From contig NC_135549.1 in the NCBI RefSeq assembly GCF_964340395.1, positions 7,548,342 to 7,612,341 on the forward strand: DNA of 64,000 bases, in the 5' to 3' direction. Positions 37,925-52,056 of this stretch are shown piece after piece. How positions within the stretch are numbered: the first letter of the stretch is position 1; every line of letters begins with the position of its first letter. The DNA comes from Glandiceps talaboti. Lineage: Eukaryota > Hemichordata > Enteropneusta > Spengelidae. The notes below the pieces were generated by a model. It was not told where the DNA came from, did not search any database, and worked only from the letters and a program-made list of their open reading frames with translations. Both the position numbers and the translations under genes were made by a program.

Positions 37925-40595
37925 ATGTTTTGCCTTACATCTATTGGTATAATGCTCATAGCCTGGTGCTATCTTGTTGTAGTCTTTCTGACCTACTTGT
38001 CAACAGGAGAAAATTTAGACTATACAACTGAACCATGTATAGTGGATTTGCCATCGCAGTGCACGCACACGGTAAGTTTGCTTGGTCCGATATCAAGTGT
38101 TATCTGTCAAAGTCTAGTTTCTGACAAGTTCATTCATTTTTCATGCGTATATTCCCAGCATTTTCAAAGCATGTCAAAGAACATTTGCTGTCACCTGTAG
38201 GTACAGTACTTGTTTGTTTGAGAACGTACTTAAAGTATAGGGCTGTGATAGTGAACAAAAGTTGGATATAAATCATAAGACTCAAGATAACAACATAAAG
38301 AAGTTAACAGTGAAAGAATTCTGAATTTATCATTGTATGTGATTTACAAGTAGAATCCATGTAGAAAGATTTGAGATAACAAGCTAATAGTGTGTATGTT
38401 CTAAAGTATAAATAAGGTCTTTTAGTTTTGGCGTTCAAGTGGTTGGGACTACCCCTCCTCATGTACAATTGACATCCATAGGTCATACCTAGCTACCCAT
38501 GTTGTAGGAGTATTATGTCCAATACATTCTTCAGATGTTTAAATATTTGGTGGTGCTAAATTGCCACATCGTCTACCATTTTTCAGTCTCTATTTACACA
38601 GATGGGAGAACATCTTTTATACCTCGCCTTAATACAATGTACTCTGTATTTGGAGTTTAACTAGTGAACATTAAAACTTGACTTCTTTGTAATTTCAATA
38701 TCAGTAACTTTATTTTTGTTAAAGATTCACCAAGATCAACATGTTTTCAAAATCTCAAGCACTTTATTAATTGGCATACCAATGAATGAAGAAAATTTTT
38801 ACCAAATGTGGGGAAAGCACTTTGATGTTAATCCACACTTTGCAGATTTGGTGACATATTTAATGATAATTATTATTCAGTTTGAATGAACTTCTCAAAT
38901 CTTTGCTTATATTTTTCATTGAGACATGTTTTTCGTTAAAAGATTCAGAAAATACACTTAGAGAAAAATTGATTGGACAAGAAATGTTTGCATAACTGAA
39001 TAAGCCTGCACTAACTGTAACTGGAATATTCTTTTTGGGGTCAGACAACCAACAATATATTCACTGAAGTTAAAATACAAATAGTTCAACATTGTACATG
39101 TTAAATTAGAGGTCAATTTCATCCATGAGTAGCACTGTTACAGATTGAAAATCATAATTGTTAATTTCAGAGTGCAGACGTCACCAAAAATGTAATTGGC
39201 TTTACTGTACCATATTATCTTTACAGCTACCAAACATGTTTACCCACAGCTGTTCAGTGTACAGAGTGTATGATATTATGATTAAAGTCATTATAGCGAA
39301 CAACACAGTTTTAAAAAAAAACATTTCAGTTGCAGCTAGTGCAGCTTTAAGAGTGTACAAAAAAGTGTCTAAAAGCGAAAACAAAATGCTGATAATAGCC
39401 ATCCAATAAGTACGATTATGGTTTCTCAACTGATACTTAACTATTTGTTGATAAAAGGGTCGGTATATCCATCTTTTGACTCAAACATATATGTGAACAT
39501 GTAGATCTATCAAATGAGCAGTCAGTCTATCATGATATATTTCAGGATATGATAAAAACAGTATTCTTCAACCTCCACCTCCACTGCTGTTTATCACATA
39601 AAGTAATAAATATAATGGATTCCAGTGTATCTTCTATGGGGATACAGAATCCAATAAAAAGACAATTTAATTCACAAATGACTGATGGTGTTTTGCACGG
39701 TCTTCTTTTCACATTCTGAGAGGACGTGATACTTACCTAGTAAAGAAGCCATATCTGACATTGCATAGAAAAACAACAGAGTTTTCAAGTCAAAACGGTT
39801 ATCCTGGAGGCTATGCAGCTCTTAGTTATTGTCACTCGCATCAGTTTCAACCCAGCTGATAACAATTTTACAACAACAACAAAACTGAGATATTGTAAGA
39901 TATAATTTGATTCTATTTCTTTCATTTTTTTTACATGACTATAATGAAGCAGAAATGTTCTTTAAAGTATAACATCAATTGTAATTTATTTGAGTGCCTA
40001 CAAAGACAAACTCTTTATGATTTAAAACATGAAAGCTCACATATCCCCGGGCTGTATCCATTATTTTAAAAGTTGTCTAAACATGCAACCCATTTTTATG
40101 ATTACTTTTAGATAGGTCACACAAACATTGAATGGATCATGAGTAGGTGTATACACTGACTAAAACGTGATATTTGCAGAAATTAACAGACAAAATGGAA
40201 ATTAAAATGAGCTCAGATAGTACAAGAACTCTCTGTCACATGCATAAATTTTTGCATACTTGGCTTGAGGAATTCTACACTATTTCAGACAAAACTATAC
40301 TATAAAGAAAATATTGAAAACTTTTTAAATTAAAATGTGTTCACAGCTGAGTACACAATAAATGTTTTATTAGAAATATCAAAAGAAACAAAATCCAACT
40401 AAAAAAAAATTACAGGTTTTTTCAAAATTAATTTGTATTAGTTACAGTATTATTTGATCTGTTAAAACGGGCTGTATTTAGCTGGTGTTATTAGTTTGTC
40501 ATGTTATTTTGAGAAAATGTTTGTTTCTTGCTGTTTGTACATTCGTTTTGGGATGTTTGTTTTTTGTTTTGTTTTTATGTTTGTTTTATGGGTTT

Positions 40596-40649
<54 letters not shown>

Positions 40650-43600
40650 TCTTTGGGGGGGGGATTACATCAAATCATATATCAGTTGCTCTATAACTTC
40701 TGCCAGTACAGAACTTGTGATTTAGCGTTAGTTGGAGGTAACCGTTTGATACTTTTCATTCATTTTTGTTGATTAAAAAACACTGCATTAGTTGGCGTAC
40801 CTCTATATAAGTCATTGATAATACTGTGTAAACTAGCTTGATGTCTGTCAGCAAATTGTGGGATATTTATCAGATTTGATCACCTGACAACCGAAAGTGT
40901 TACAATATTAAAGTACAAATTACATTAAAGTTGAAAATACGAACAAAATTTATGAAAATTATTGTTCAGTTACAGCTACCAAGATTTTACTAATATTATG
41001 GTGCATACATCATAAATAAAGAGAGATAAATATTGCAACCACTGTGTGTTATCTAATATCTTATTCATCAAGTAGCCAGTACTGGATATGAGTACGTGCA
41101 GTTCTTGTAGTTTAACTAAACCCGGCTACTGAATTCCAACATCTTATCTGGACAATTGTCATTGTCTTTGATAGCCGGACACAAACCACCTGTGGATTCT
41201 CAACTTTTTTATCTACTTTCCTGTCATGTTTATTTCAACAGACATCCACAGGCTTTACACTACCATGCAGTATCATAATACATGGTAAGTGTCTAACTTT
41301 TAAAACATGCTTTTGAGTGAAGGATTACCCTCCCATGCAGTATCATTCTGCATGGCAGGTTTCAAGTTTTGGGTTTATTCTCAGTACAGTTTTCTTCTAC
41401 TTTGTTGTTATTGATAACATATATGTCATAACAATATCAGAAGTATACAAAATACTATGACAGAACCCCATGACATGTGTATGCAAGTGTCAGTTGCCTA
41501 CGTGGGGTATTTGCATGAGTGCTTGCAGAGTTCTCTGCAGCAGCAAACACTGCAGACACAAGTGCAAATACCCCTGAGTACCTACACTGGAACTGACAGT
41601 TCTGTTATTATTACATATGTTTATCTTAAACAACAAATTTTAGTAAAAACATGAAACTGTGCGATCACATGCCTTCATGTAGAATGCATGAGTGTGTCCA
41701 CATTTGCATATCATTTGCATACATGTATGCAATACTGTTTTTGGTATTGCACTGTAGTGCAAATACCACTAGTATGCACATGCACCAGTGCAAGTAATCA
41801 CTGATGCATATGCAATACTATAAATTACCATTATCTGTTTATTGATTGATCTAACAAACTGATGTTTTAGTGATTGACTTAGCTGCAATAATTGTAGCGT
41901 TTGATGTGATTTTGAGGGCTTTTTCGTCTGTTTTTTTTCCTTTTTTCGTTCCGACGTTTAACTCGAATCAAACGCTACAATTCCTCTAAAGCAAACACAA
42001 ATAGACGAGACCACATTGAAAACGTGCCCATTTCAAAATGCTGCATGCCTTGCTACATTTGCCAATTTTGATTTAATTGGGGTACCTCTGAACACTTCTT
42101 GGGTCTTGAAGGCTCCGTAATTAATGTTGGCGTTAGGAAATATCAGATATTTTGCCAGGTATGGCGTAATTTAGCAGAAAAGTCCGCCCAACTTTGCGAT
42201 TCAGATCTGAATCGGTTCTGTCTAGTTGTGTTTGCATTAGAGGAATTGTAGCATTTGATTCGGGTTAAACGTTGGAACGAAAAAAGGCAAAAAAACAGAC
42301 GGAAACACCCTCAAAATCACATCAAACGCTACAATTATTGCAGCTATGATTGACTATACCAATTTGTTTTTTGTACAAGGGTTTCAATGTTACAGGTGTG
42401 ACATGGAAGTACATACTCAAGTCCACACCTTTTGCATTTCCTCTTTTCGATGAATAATTGATTTTACCTTAGATTCAGGTTGTCCTGGTGACTTGTATCC
42501 ACCTGTTGGATGGCATGATATCCCAACACAACCACAGAATGTCAAGGTTACAAACATTAAAGCCAGCTATCATTGGTCAGATGGTGTCACATCTGTCTAC
42601 CCAGCAATGAATATATCATGGAGTCTTGATCTAAAACATAGTAAGTAGAATTTATGTTGTTGGTCCTGGTGAGTTATATCTTCCTGTAAAATGGCATGAC
42701 ATTCGAAAAAAACCCAGAGAATGTCAAGGTTGAAAACATGTTTGACAGCATGTCACATCTATCATGTATCATGGAGTGTTATTCTAAAACACTGATTATA
42801 ATTTAGATTCATAGCAGGGTCAATAACCTTTATCAATAATACTAGATAAAATATGTCCATTAGTATGAAAATATCATATCTGTATCACAGGATTATTTAG
42901 CAAAAACAAATAGTATTAAAGGTTTCCACAGAACCAGGCACAAATGTTTAATATATGTACACCCAACAACATATATATATATATATATTGGTTTAGAAAT
43001 ATTATACATGTAACAGTCACTCATATATCTTTTTCACACCATCTTTTGACATATCACAAACTTTTACCACCAAAGCCTCATTCTCTTCATGTCCCCTTCT
43101 AGCCCAACCCAATACCTGCCAGTACCGTTACACTGCATTCAATTATTATAACTATAATATACAACCTACATGTATACAATGAGTGACAATGCACAAAGTC
43201 TGGAATCCAGGACACTTCAGAGAGTTCAATGATCTTTAAACTCTCCCATTTGTTGGGTCTGCAAACTGGCGATATACTTTTGGCACCAGTCCATTTGACA
43301 GAGGTGATCTACTTCAATTGTTACCTGTATTGTTGTGTGCACACATTTGTTTGGATAACTCAATTGCTTGTATTGTATACATCTTATAAAATGTATCTGT
43401 CAGTCAGTCACTCTAGGATAATTGACAAGGATTAAGAGGAGCAAAATAGGTTTTCTACAAGAATATCTGACAATGATTCTTATTTTGTTCTAATTAGTAT
43501 ACAATATATAATGATTTTTAAATGATAAATCAATTATTGTATGCTATGTTTGATTCTTATTGAAATGAAAATGAACAGAAAATTCTTTTAAAACAAAAAT

Positions 43601-46600
43601 GTATAAAACGAAGAAACTAAGTCCCTTTGTTGTCCATTATTGAATAGAGCTTAAACAAACCAAGTGTTTACCACCATAGCTATGCTGTTTAAGAATTCTA
43701 TTTCACTACCAGACAACATCTTATTGCTCAATAGATTTGTATCAAAACGTACACCTTAAAAAAGCAAGTTTAAAAAAAATGCACTCAACAAAATATTTAA
43801 AACAAACATGGTTGCCAATGTTATCAATATAGGTCACTCGGGATCAATTATAATAAAGACATTGTCACATATGGTCTTTACATTACATATATCATTTAAT
43901 GTGCTGAATCAGCATACATATTTTTGCTGAGCCAGCAATTTTTTTCCATTTTAACAGTTTGACAAACAGTTGCAAATCAAGGAGAACTCTTGTCAAATTG
44001 ATAAAATATTGTATACTAAAACATTTAGAAGAATGTGATGTCATTTGCAGTATTCACAGAAATGAGTATCAACTCTTTTGCCCTTACATTTTGTTTATAC
44101 TTTTAGTCTGGATGCCAACTGTGGTTTCTAACCAGTCTGGTCAAAGTCCCTCAATCAGCACAAAAAAGTTCTCTATCCAATCAGTGAACCCCAGCTGCTA
44201 TATAGTTAGTGAACTGCTGACAAATATACCATATTTGGACATTATATAATAGCCCAAATAAACACTAACTTTATGAGGCACTGTGTTATTGGTTAGAATT
44301 GTGTGGTTGATTAATAAAGACATGATGTTAATGACTGTGTGGGTGGCTGTGTATGAATTTTTAATTACATCTCATGCATCTCAGGACTTCTAGAGTAACT
44401 TGACTAGACTGTGAGTGAAGGTATAAATCGTAATGATACTGTATAGGAACTAGACTGTATTCATCATGCTCGCAATCATATAAAATTGTTTGATCAGTGC
44501 TTTTGTACTGAATCGTATGTCCTTCTTTATCTTTGCTTACCAAATATTACCCTAATGAAAAAGATGTTTTAATGAAAAAATCAGAAAATGTCAGAAATTA
44601 TGTAAATGCAAACCCATCAGTACAATTCAATAATTGTGATACAGATAAGATAAGATAAGATAAGATATAGCTTTATTACAACTGTATAGAAAATTGACAA
44701 TTCTTTTTGGGTATATAATAGTCTTGCTGCTAGACGTTCGGGCTTTCTTTCGATACTATAAGCGAATGAAGTTCGCAGTGAGCGTTTGCCCGAACAGTCT
44801 AGCAAATGTCAGTTTCAGACTGGACATTCCATTGAGATTAGTGGGTTGGGCCATATATGCATATATATACTTTAATATATTCAATCTCTGCATGCAGGTG
44901 TTGACAAACACACTTATGTCATTACTATGTCTTATCAGTTTATGGTAATTGTGAGTTTGATGAGTGTGTAGACGTTGTCATTCACATATTTCAGTTAACG
45001 CATTGGTGGTTATTTTTACAAGCCCCTCCTTAAGATGAATATGCATGAAAAATTAGCTATTGTCCTCTGTTTGTGTTTGTCGCTAATGCGGTTCTCTGAT
45101 TGGCAGTTATTTATATCCTGATGACATTTGCTAGACCTTGGATGTTCCATCCTCGATAGCGATGTTCGGTCGTTTGTCATATTGTATCAGAAGAACATCC
45201 GAGGTCTAGCAGATAGACTAGGTATATAAGTGCAAAAATGAAATATGTGATTTTGTGGGGCCATATTGATTCTATTCACACACAATTCTCTACAGTGCTA
45301 AAAAATTACCAGTGATGAAATCATCAAATGAATAGATATGTTTATCTTTAATTTGAATTATTTTCCTTTTTACTCTAATTATTTCCCTCATATACGGGTA
45401 ATATGTCTACATTTTCCTCACATTAGATCTCCACTATCTGAAAGGAGTCCAGGTGGCATTCATTGGATTGACCAATCACCAGTATATGTATCAATATTCC
45501 AGGTTTAATGTAATTAGATGTGTCACCTTTGACCTTTCATCTGCAGATTTTACCCAATCAGATGTAAGTATTATCAGATGGTAATTTGCAATACTGACCA
45601 CTCTGTTTTTGAAGCTGTTGTTTCAACTGTATGGTACTATAATAAGATGAATGACGTTAATGAAAGAAGTTAATCTCAAATTTTAAAGAAATCAAATTGA
45701 TCAATTATATTGAGTTATTTACTGTTGCAGCAAAATGTTTTAATTTCATCTTAAGCTGATCAAAGCATATGAATTTAGATTAATTTAAACAGTATGCTAT
45801 AAATAGTATGATTTAATAACTTATCTCTAATTATTGTAATTATTGATATATTGAATATTTTTAGCTATTTGACCTTGAACATAGAGGTCATTTTTATTGA
45901 TACTATTTCTGCAACTGAATTCAGTTCTTGCATCTATGTAGTTCTTATGTATGTAAAACTGACAAACTTTACTTGATTACTTGTAAACTTTGTGTTTTTC
46001 ACACAATATACAACTCTGGTAGCTGAGCCTTCAGTTGTATTCTAGGTTAGACACAAACTAAATCTATTGTTGCAATATGTTAACGTAAAAGTGATAAGCT
46101 ATTGAATAGACGTAGGTTTAATTAGTCTCAGTAGGGAGGTTTCCTAGTTTTATTGACAGAGTTCCATGAACTTGCAGTGTTACTGTTTTAGGACTTCCAA
46201 TGTTTACACTATCTTGATAACAACATGATTATATTTGAACAACCGAGAAACCGCTATGGCCCACTTGTGTAATCTACCACATTGAACATCTATCTTAGTA
46301 AATTGAAGGCTAGATTACCAAAGTAATATTTATAAATCTTCATACATTTCCATATTTTTAAAAAAAGGTTGTGTTGTATTCATAATTTCATGTTTTGACA
46401 TCATCGCAAACCACGGCCTCCTTTAGAGCACCGTCGAAACTTGCCATAAAAACGTTATTTCGAAGTGTAGCGGAAGAAATAACAGCTCTGGTTTGCGAGA
46501 ATGAGTTTTGAACATGTTGACTTAAAACATTGAGAACTGGGACAGATTTGACAGTTGGACATCGATTATAATTCCTTGTGGCATTTTTCTCTGTTGATTG

Positions 46601-49600
46601 GGTACCATGTGCAACAACATTTTAGGAGCATCTGACACGCAACTGGAGTAACCTTTGACCTGTTCCCTCATAAATCATTATTATTGGCAAACTAAACTAC
46701 ATAATAATGTGCATGACATGAACCAATCAATGTAGCTTTAAGCTGGAGATGTACATTCACCAGCTTATTATATTCTTATGTTCTATTTTTCAATAAACTT
46801 ACATTACTGAAAACTTAGCTATTTATTTTTTATTGATCTATCATTGAATTTATGGTTTCTATGACTATCTGTACATCTGTAACACTATCTGTACATTTCA
46901 AAGTGACATTGATCTAAAAATTCACATTTTCTTGGCCTTTTGATATTTCACAAAGTCATTGTTTATTGTTTCCATAGTTATAAATGGTTGGTTTCCAAAA
47001 AAACTATCTGTAATTTAAAAACTAAATATTCATAATATGGTATACAATATTGACACTTATAAGAATAGAACTATCAACCTTCTATAGTTATTAAGGTGTC
47101 TGTTGTGAACTACTTATTATTACTTGGAAGACAGCCATTACAAGCATATATCTATATATGCCACCTATCACCTTCCAATTGTTAAAGATTAACATGCATC
47201 CATTGTTAACTAATTATAGCATTACAATCAGTTATAATTGATACACTATTATCAAAAGCAAAGTTTAGAATTGTTCAAACTTTTCAACCACAATGGAATA
47301 CTTTTACCCTATTTACCTTCAAATTTGTTTAGGTTTTTGTGTGTGCTATTTTCACTGCTGTCTCTGCTGAATTAAAAGTGAGTGAGAATACTATTCATTG
47401 CTGCTCAAACAAGTCAATGTACAAGTTCAATGCTTTTCAGTGAAAATTTAATCCTCTTTTAAAAACAAATGATTTGAAAACATTGATGTACATTTTTTGA
47501 AAGATTATAATGTTCACCAATGGGTCTTTTTTGTAGAAAGTCTGAAGATTATGTCTATGGTTTTCAGGAAAAAATAAATAGTCAACAAATATATTTCAAA
47601 AACACTATGCTTAAAGTTCGGTGACTTGTTTAACTTGAGAAAATAATTCTGTCACAACAGGGTGCAAATTGGCATGCTGAGTATATGAAATGCTAACTTT
47701 AAAAATATCAATTAAGCTGTTCAATCATAATAAACCAATCAATCAAAGTATATATTTAAAGATTCCAAACATTATTTTATCCAATGGTGTTGAGAAGTAA
47801 ACACACAATGAATGTATGTTTTCTTGCAAAGGTGCAGTCACAGTTTGGTCTTAACCATATTAACCAAGCATACCTTTCTAACCAAAATATTTCAAGGGGG
47901 CTAGGTTATACCCCTCTACTCTAATGGGTCACCAGTACACTGGCATGAATTTTATGATGATACTAGTTTCAATTGAATGCATTTGATACACAGTATGCCC
48001 TTGCTAACATTTGACTATGTTTCAATTTGATTTACTTATACATGTATATTATGCGTTTTGATATTCAATTAAAGAAAAATAACTACGTTCCATAATCTCC
48101 TAAGCCTGTTGGTGCAGCACCCTCTGCTTTCACCATAACTACCATATTAGGTACATGGTGATCACACATGGCAATGACAAATTTCAAAGTATATTGTGTT
48201 GTGTGTGTAGCTGATAGCAACTGGTGTGGAATGCTAGATGAATTCGAGTGAAACATAGTCAAATAAAGTAGAAGTTAAGCATGACTAGTACTGATATTTC
48301 TCAATTATTATTCCTAAGTTAAGTCTCAATGTCTTCATATCTGTGCCCTGGATTACCATATCACTGACAGCAAGCCATGACATTTTAACCATTTATAGAG
48401 CTAGAGATATTGGTTGGAGATATTCCTGGAAACTTTCTAGGAATATCTCCAGCAATACTGTAATCAGAACAATTAGGCCTACAGGAACAAGGATGCAAAG
48501 AAGATACATATTAAAAGTATTTCTTTTACCTCTAAAATGAAAAAATGAGCAATATTATTAACGTAAATATCTTTGTCAATTATTATTAAAACACAATATG
48601 CATATGTAGGCCTGATTGGTTGGTCAATTGGTGCTGATCAGGTCATTCTAATGTTTGTACATAGTTTTTCATAACACTTTTATATCGAGTTATTGATGAT
48701 CATCCATGTATAATTTGTTGGGCACTGGTAAAGAGGGTGGGCAAGGGGTATTTTATTTTTTGTAAGTTGTAAAACATGGCAATAAAGTCATTAAAATCAT
48801 AATTCAATGGTCGGCGTACTGTGTAATCAACTGTTTATTTCACTGTAACCTGTAAAAGTACCACTTTTTTCGTACACATAAAAGAAAAATATATACAACT
48901 GTACCGTAATTGTACGATGTTAAAATGACTCAATAGAAGGAACACTAGATGCAATCATCACATGTTCATATACCCAGGACTTTGCAAAAATAGCAGTCAT
49001 ATCAGAATACAATGTGTCTTTCTTTCTTTCTTTTTCTTGGGGTCCAAGCCCCAGCCCACAACGGTCAAAGTTTGTTGGTGGAAAGGAAAGAGTGAATGTT
49101 CCTCTTATCTGTTTTTACTTGTCAGCCAATGTCACAGGATATTCATCAGCTCGTAGACCCTACACATGGTCTACGCAAACATGCAATGTTATGTGATACC
49201 TCAATGAGGGCGGATGTATGATAATCAACACAATAGTTCACTAGTTGCTTCAAAGGTCTGTAGACTGTAATTTGCTATTTAAATTTCTGTAAATTAAAAA
49301 TAAAGTCACAGTACACATGTGTATAAGTTAACCTATATGCCTCCACAAGATAAACTTACCATGCCCACCTTTTAAACCTAAATTACATGTAATTTTTTCC
49401 TTTTGATTATATACTTCCTGTTATTTGAAATCTGTGCCCAGAATCTGTAGATGAAGTAAAGTGCACACTCAAATTGATGCGTTTTCTTCTAATTTTGTAA
49501 CTACAATATTGATGTTCATTGATATATACCACTGCACTGTTTATGCTTAGAAATTACGTCTGGTTAAAACGTCATGGCTGGCCATCAGCAATATGGTAAT

Positions 49601-52007
49601 AGATCAGCACCCTAGCCGCACCCAAATAGAAATATTATGTTCAATTTACAAATTGCACAACCGTCAGTTAACAACAATATTTTCACGTGGCAATTTATAA
49701 GCAAATGCCAAATTGCACGTATAGAATTAATCATTGCATTGAGCAATACCTAACAATACTTTATATTCATACGAACATATATGTGGTGTAGTGTTGCTGA
49801 CAATATATATTGAAATGATGTATTTTGGCGGGAATCTCACCCATAGCTGACGACATTGCAGAGTGCACTACAAATCAAATCGCCGTCCTCGGCTCGCCCC
49901 GTCCCCGCGTGACCTTTCCCCTTTTCGTCATATAATTACATTATAACCTCTGTGAATTTTCATACAAAACTTCTTGGAATAGAAGTGTTTACATGTAAAT
50001 TAACGTTATATGCCAGAAATACTTATCTCAATGTTGTCATCATCGCGTTGTCTACATGCTACTCGAGTCGAGGTCCAGTTTCGCGGGCTCTGACGTACTA
50101 CAGAAATAAACGTTTTTCCGAACAGGCCAGAGAGGGCGGTTGTCCTGCAAAATGTCCACGCTTTCATAGCTCATTGACATGAGTAAATACATCCCAAGGT
50201 AATTTCATATTGCAGGAGCTTCTCATGATCAAGTATCCATCACTATGTATTACAGAATCTAAATTCTAGGATTCAGTGCGGTTAAGTCTAGCTGCAAGAA
50301 TTGTGGCGTTATTTTTTTTTGAGCTTTTTAGCAAAAATGTTTGAATGAAACCCGGAATGCGATTATCCTGAAAGTATCTGGGTTGTCAAAGAAAGACATT
50401 TGGGGCTAAAATGTATGGAAATTTGAATTAAACAAAATCAAAATTCATAGTATCATATTGACACATTTTTTAATGAAAAAGAAACAAAGAAAAAACTAGG
50501 ACGATGTAGTTTTTGACTGATTGTTGTTAGCTGAACATGACAAATATGTTTTCTTGTATTTAACAAAGACTATATATTTATTCTACAATTCCTAAAAACC
50601 CTACTCATATTCCACATCTTTCATGTCTTTATATTTTATAGCTAACAAGTTTGGATTATTATTTCGATTGTGTCAAACCGCTCTCGCCACAATCATACTA
50701 TGCCGTCATGTTGCGAACATTACCTCTGGTGCTGACGTCACATGATGATATTACGTCACAGAGCAGCACAGTGTGGACGACCATCTCAACACCAGGTATG
50801 GCTCAACGAACTTGACATTGGTATGTCCCAATAACTAATCCGGACTATCTTTTAGGGAGCTTTGCATTGTACGGTAACAATTGTTTCAAATCTTAAGAAA
50901 ACTTACCGCGAAATGGTGATATTTGAGCACAAAGTAGTCCTACAGTCGAGACGACGTAGCAACACCAGATATGCATGGCTTGACATAATTGGTATGTCCT
51001 AATATAATAATAAACACGTACTACCTTGTAGTTTTTCATTGCACTGCAAAAGAAACAACCATATCTTCCCATATCTTGACACGCAGAATTGTTCTATCTG
51101 ACACCATCATCGCAGGAAAAAGTATAATTACAGGGACTATCTAACGACTAGAGTAGGCCTTCAGAATCGGCATTTCAGTGATGTCATCAAACCATTTCAT
51201 ATTTCGAGATGATAAAGTCTCAAAATTTGTCTTTGTGTAATGTTTTTGACGAGTCAGATCGGGGGACAACGTATTTACACATTTTTCAAACACTTTCATA
51301 TTAAAGTATGTACATGCCACCAATTCTCAGTAAACAATGGTGAAAAGAAGGCCGATTTGCCATTGGTATGTGAACTGTGTATATTGTTCACAAATTGTGT
51401 TTATGGTCCATTCTTTTTGCTTCTGTTTTGTAGTCTGTGGCAGTTTTGAAGCTCGTAATTTTGACGAATGCATTCATAGGTCTGTTGGATGTAAGTAATA
51501 AATACATATTTACTATAAAGTCCATTTTATCTGACGCCAACTCAATCAGTGGAAAATTCATTGAGCATCTTAAAAATATACTATTATGATATGATATGTA
51601 AGACTTACTCAAAATATATAATGTATTAATTTCCTCTTCAAATATATTTGTTATTATAATACTACTTGTAATCGAATATTAAATTTAGCTATACCTTTTT
51701 ATCCCTTGTTCACTGTTTTCCATCTGTTTTTGTTCTAGATGAAGCGTCTACGTGGGCACCACGTGACATGTTGACGGAATCTCAATATTATAACGAGGTT
51801 GTTGTAACAGTTGACCTACCTTCAGTCACATATCGCTTGGATATCATGACTATCTACGTATTTCGCTATAATGAATATACTTTCAACTGCTCAGTAGATG
51901 ATGCGCTTGTCTTTGAAGATGTTGAAGTTGTGAGTGTACTTTTTCTATTCAAATAAAACACGTGTCACAATGGTATACATTACACACACCAAGCTAACCA
52001 CATAAGC

Positions 52008-52056
<49 letters not shown>

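Larger units (their letters stand above)
42641..45426. other. Gene C intron 3 (2.8 kb)
   Basis: It holds the decayed exon 3 copy, a TA microsatellite (about 42968-42988), a composite MITE (44104-44458) and a GATA-repeat/hairpin element (44643-45215). Confidence 0.7.
45564..50641. other. Gene C intron 4 (5.1 kb)
   Basis: Mostly AT-rich without recognisable exons. It has a short inverted-repeat relic at 46402-46502 (TCGCAAACCA / TGGTTTGCGA), a hairpin at 48416-48450 and a CpG-rich patch at about 49855-50175. Confidence 0.6.

Noticed and set aside
44694-44948. 84-codon open frame with a hydrophobic C terminus
   Set aside because: It spans the hairpin element in gene C intron 3, and its apparent coding is incidental.
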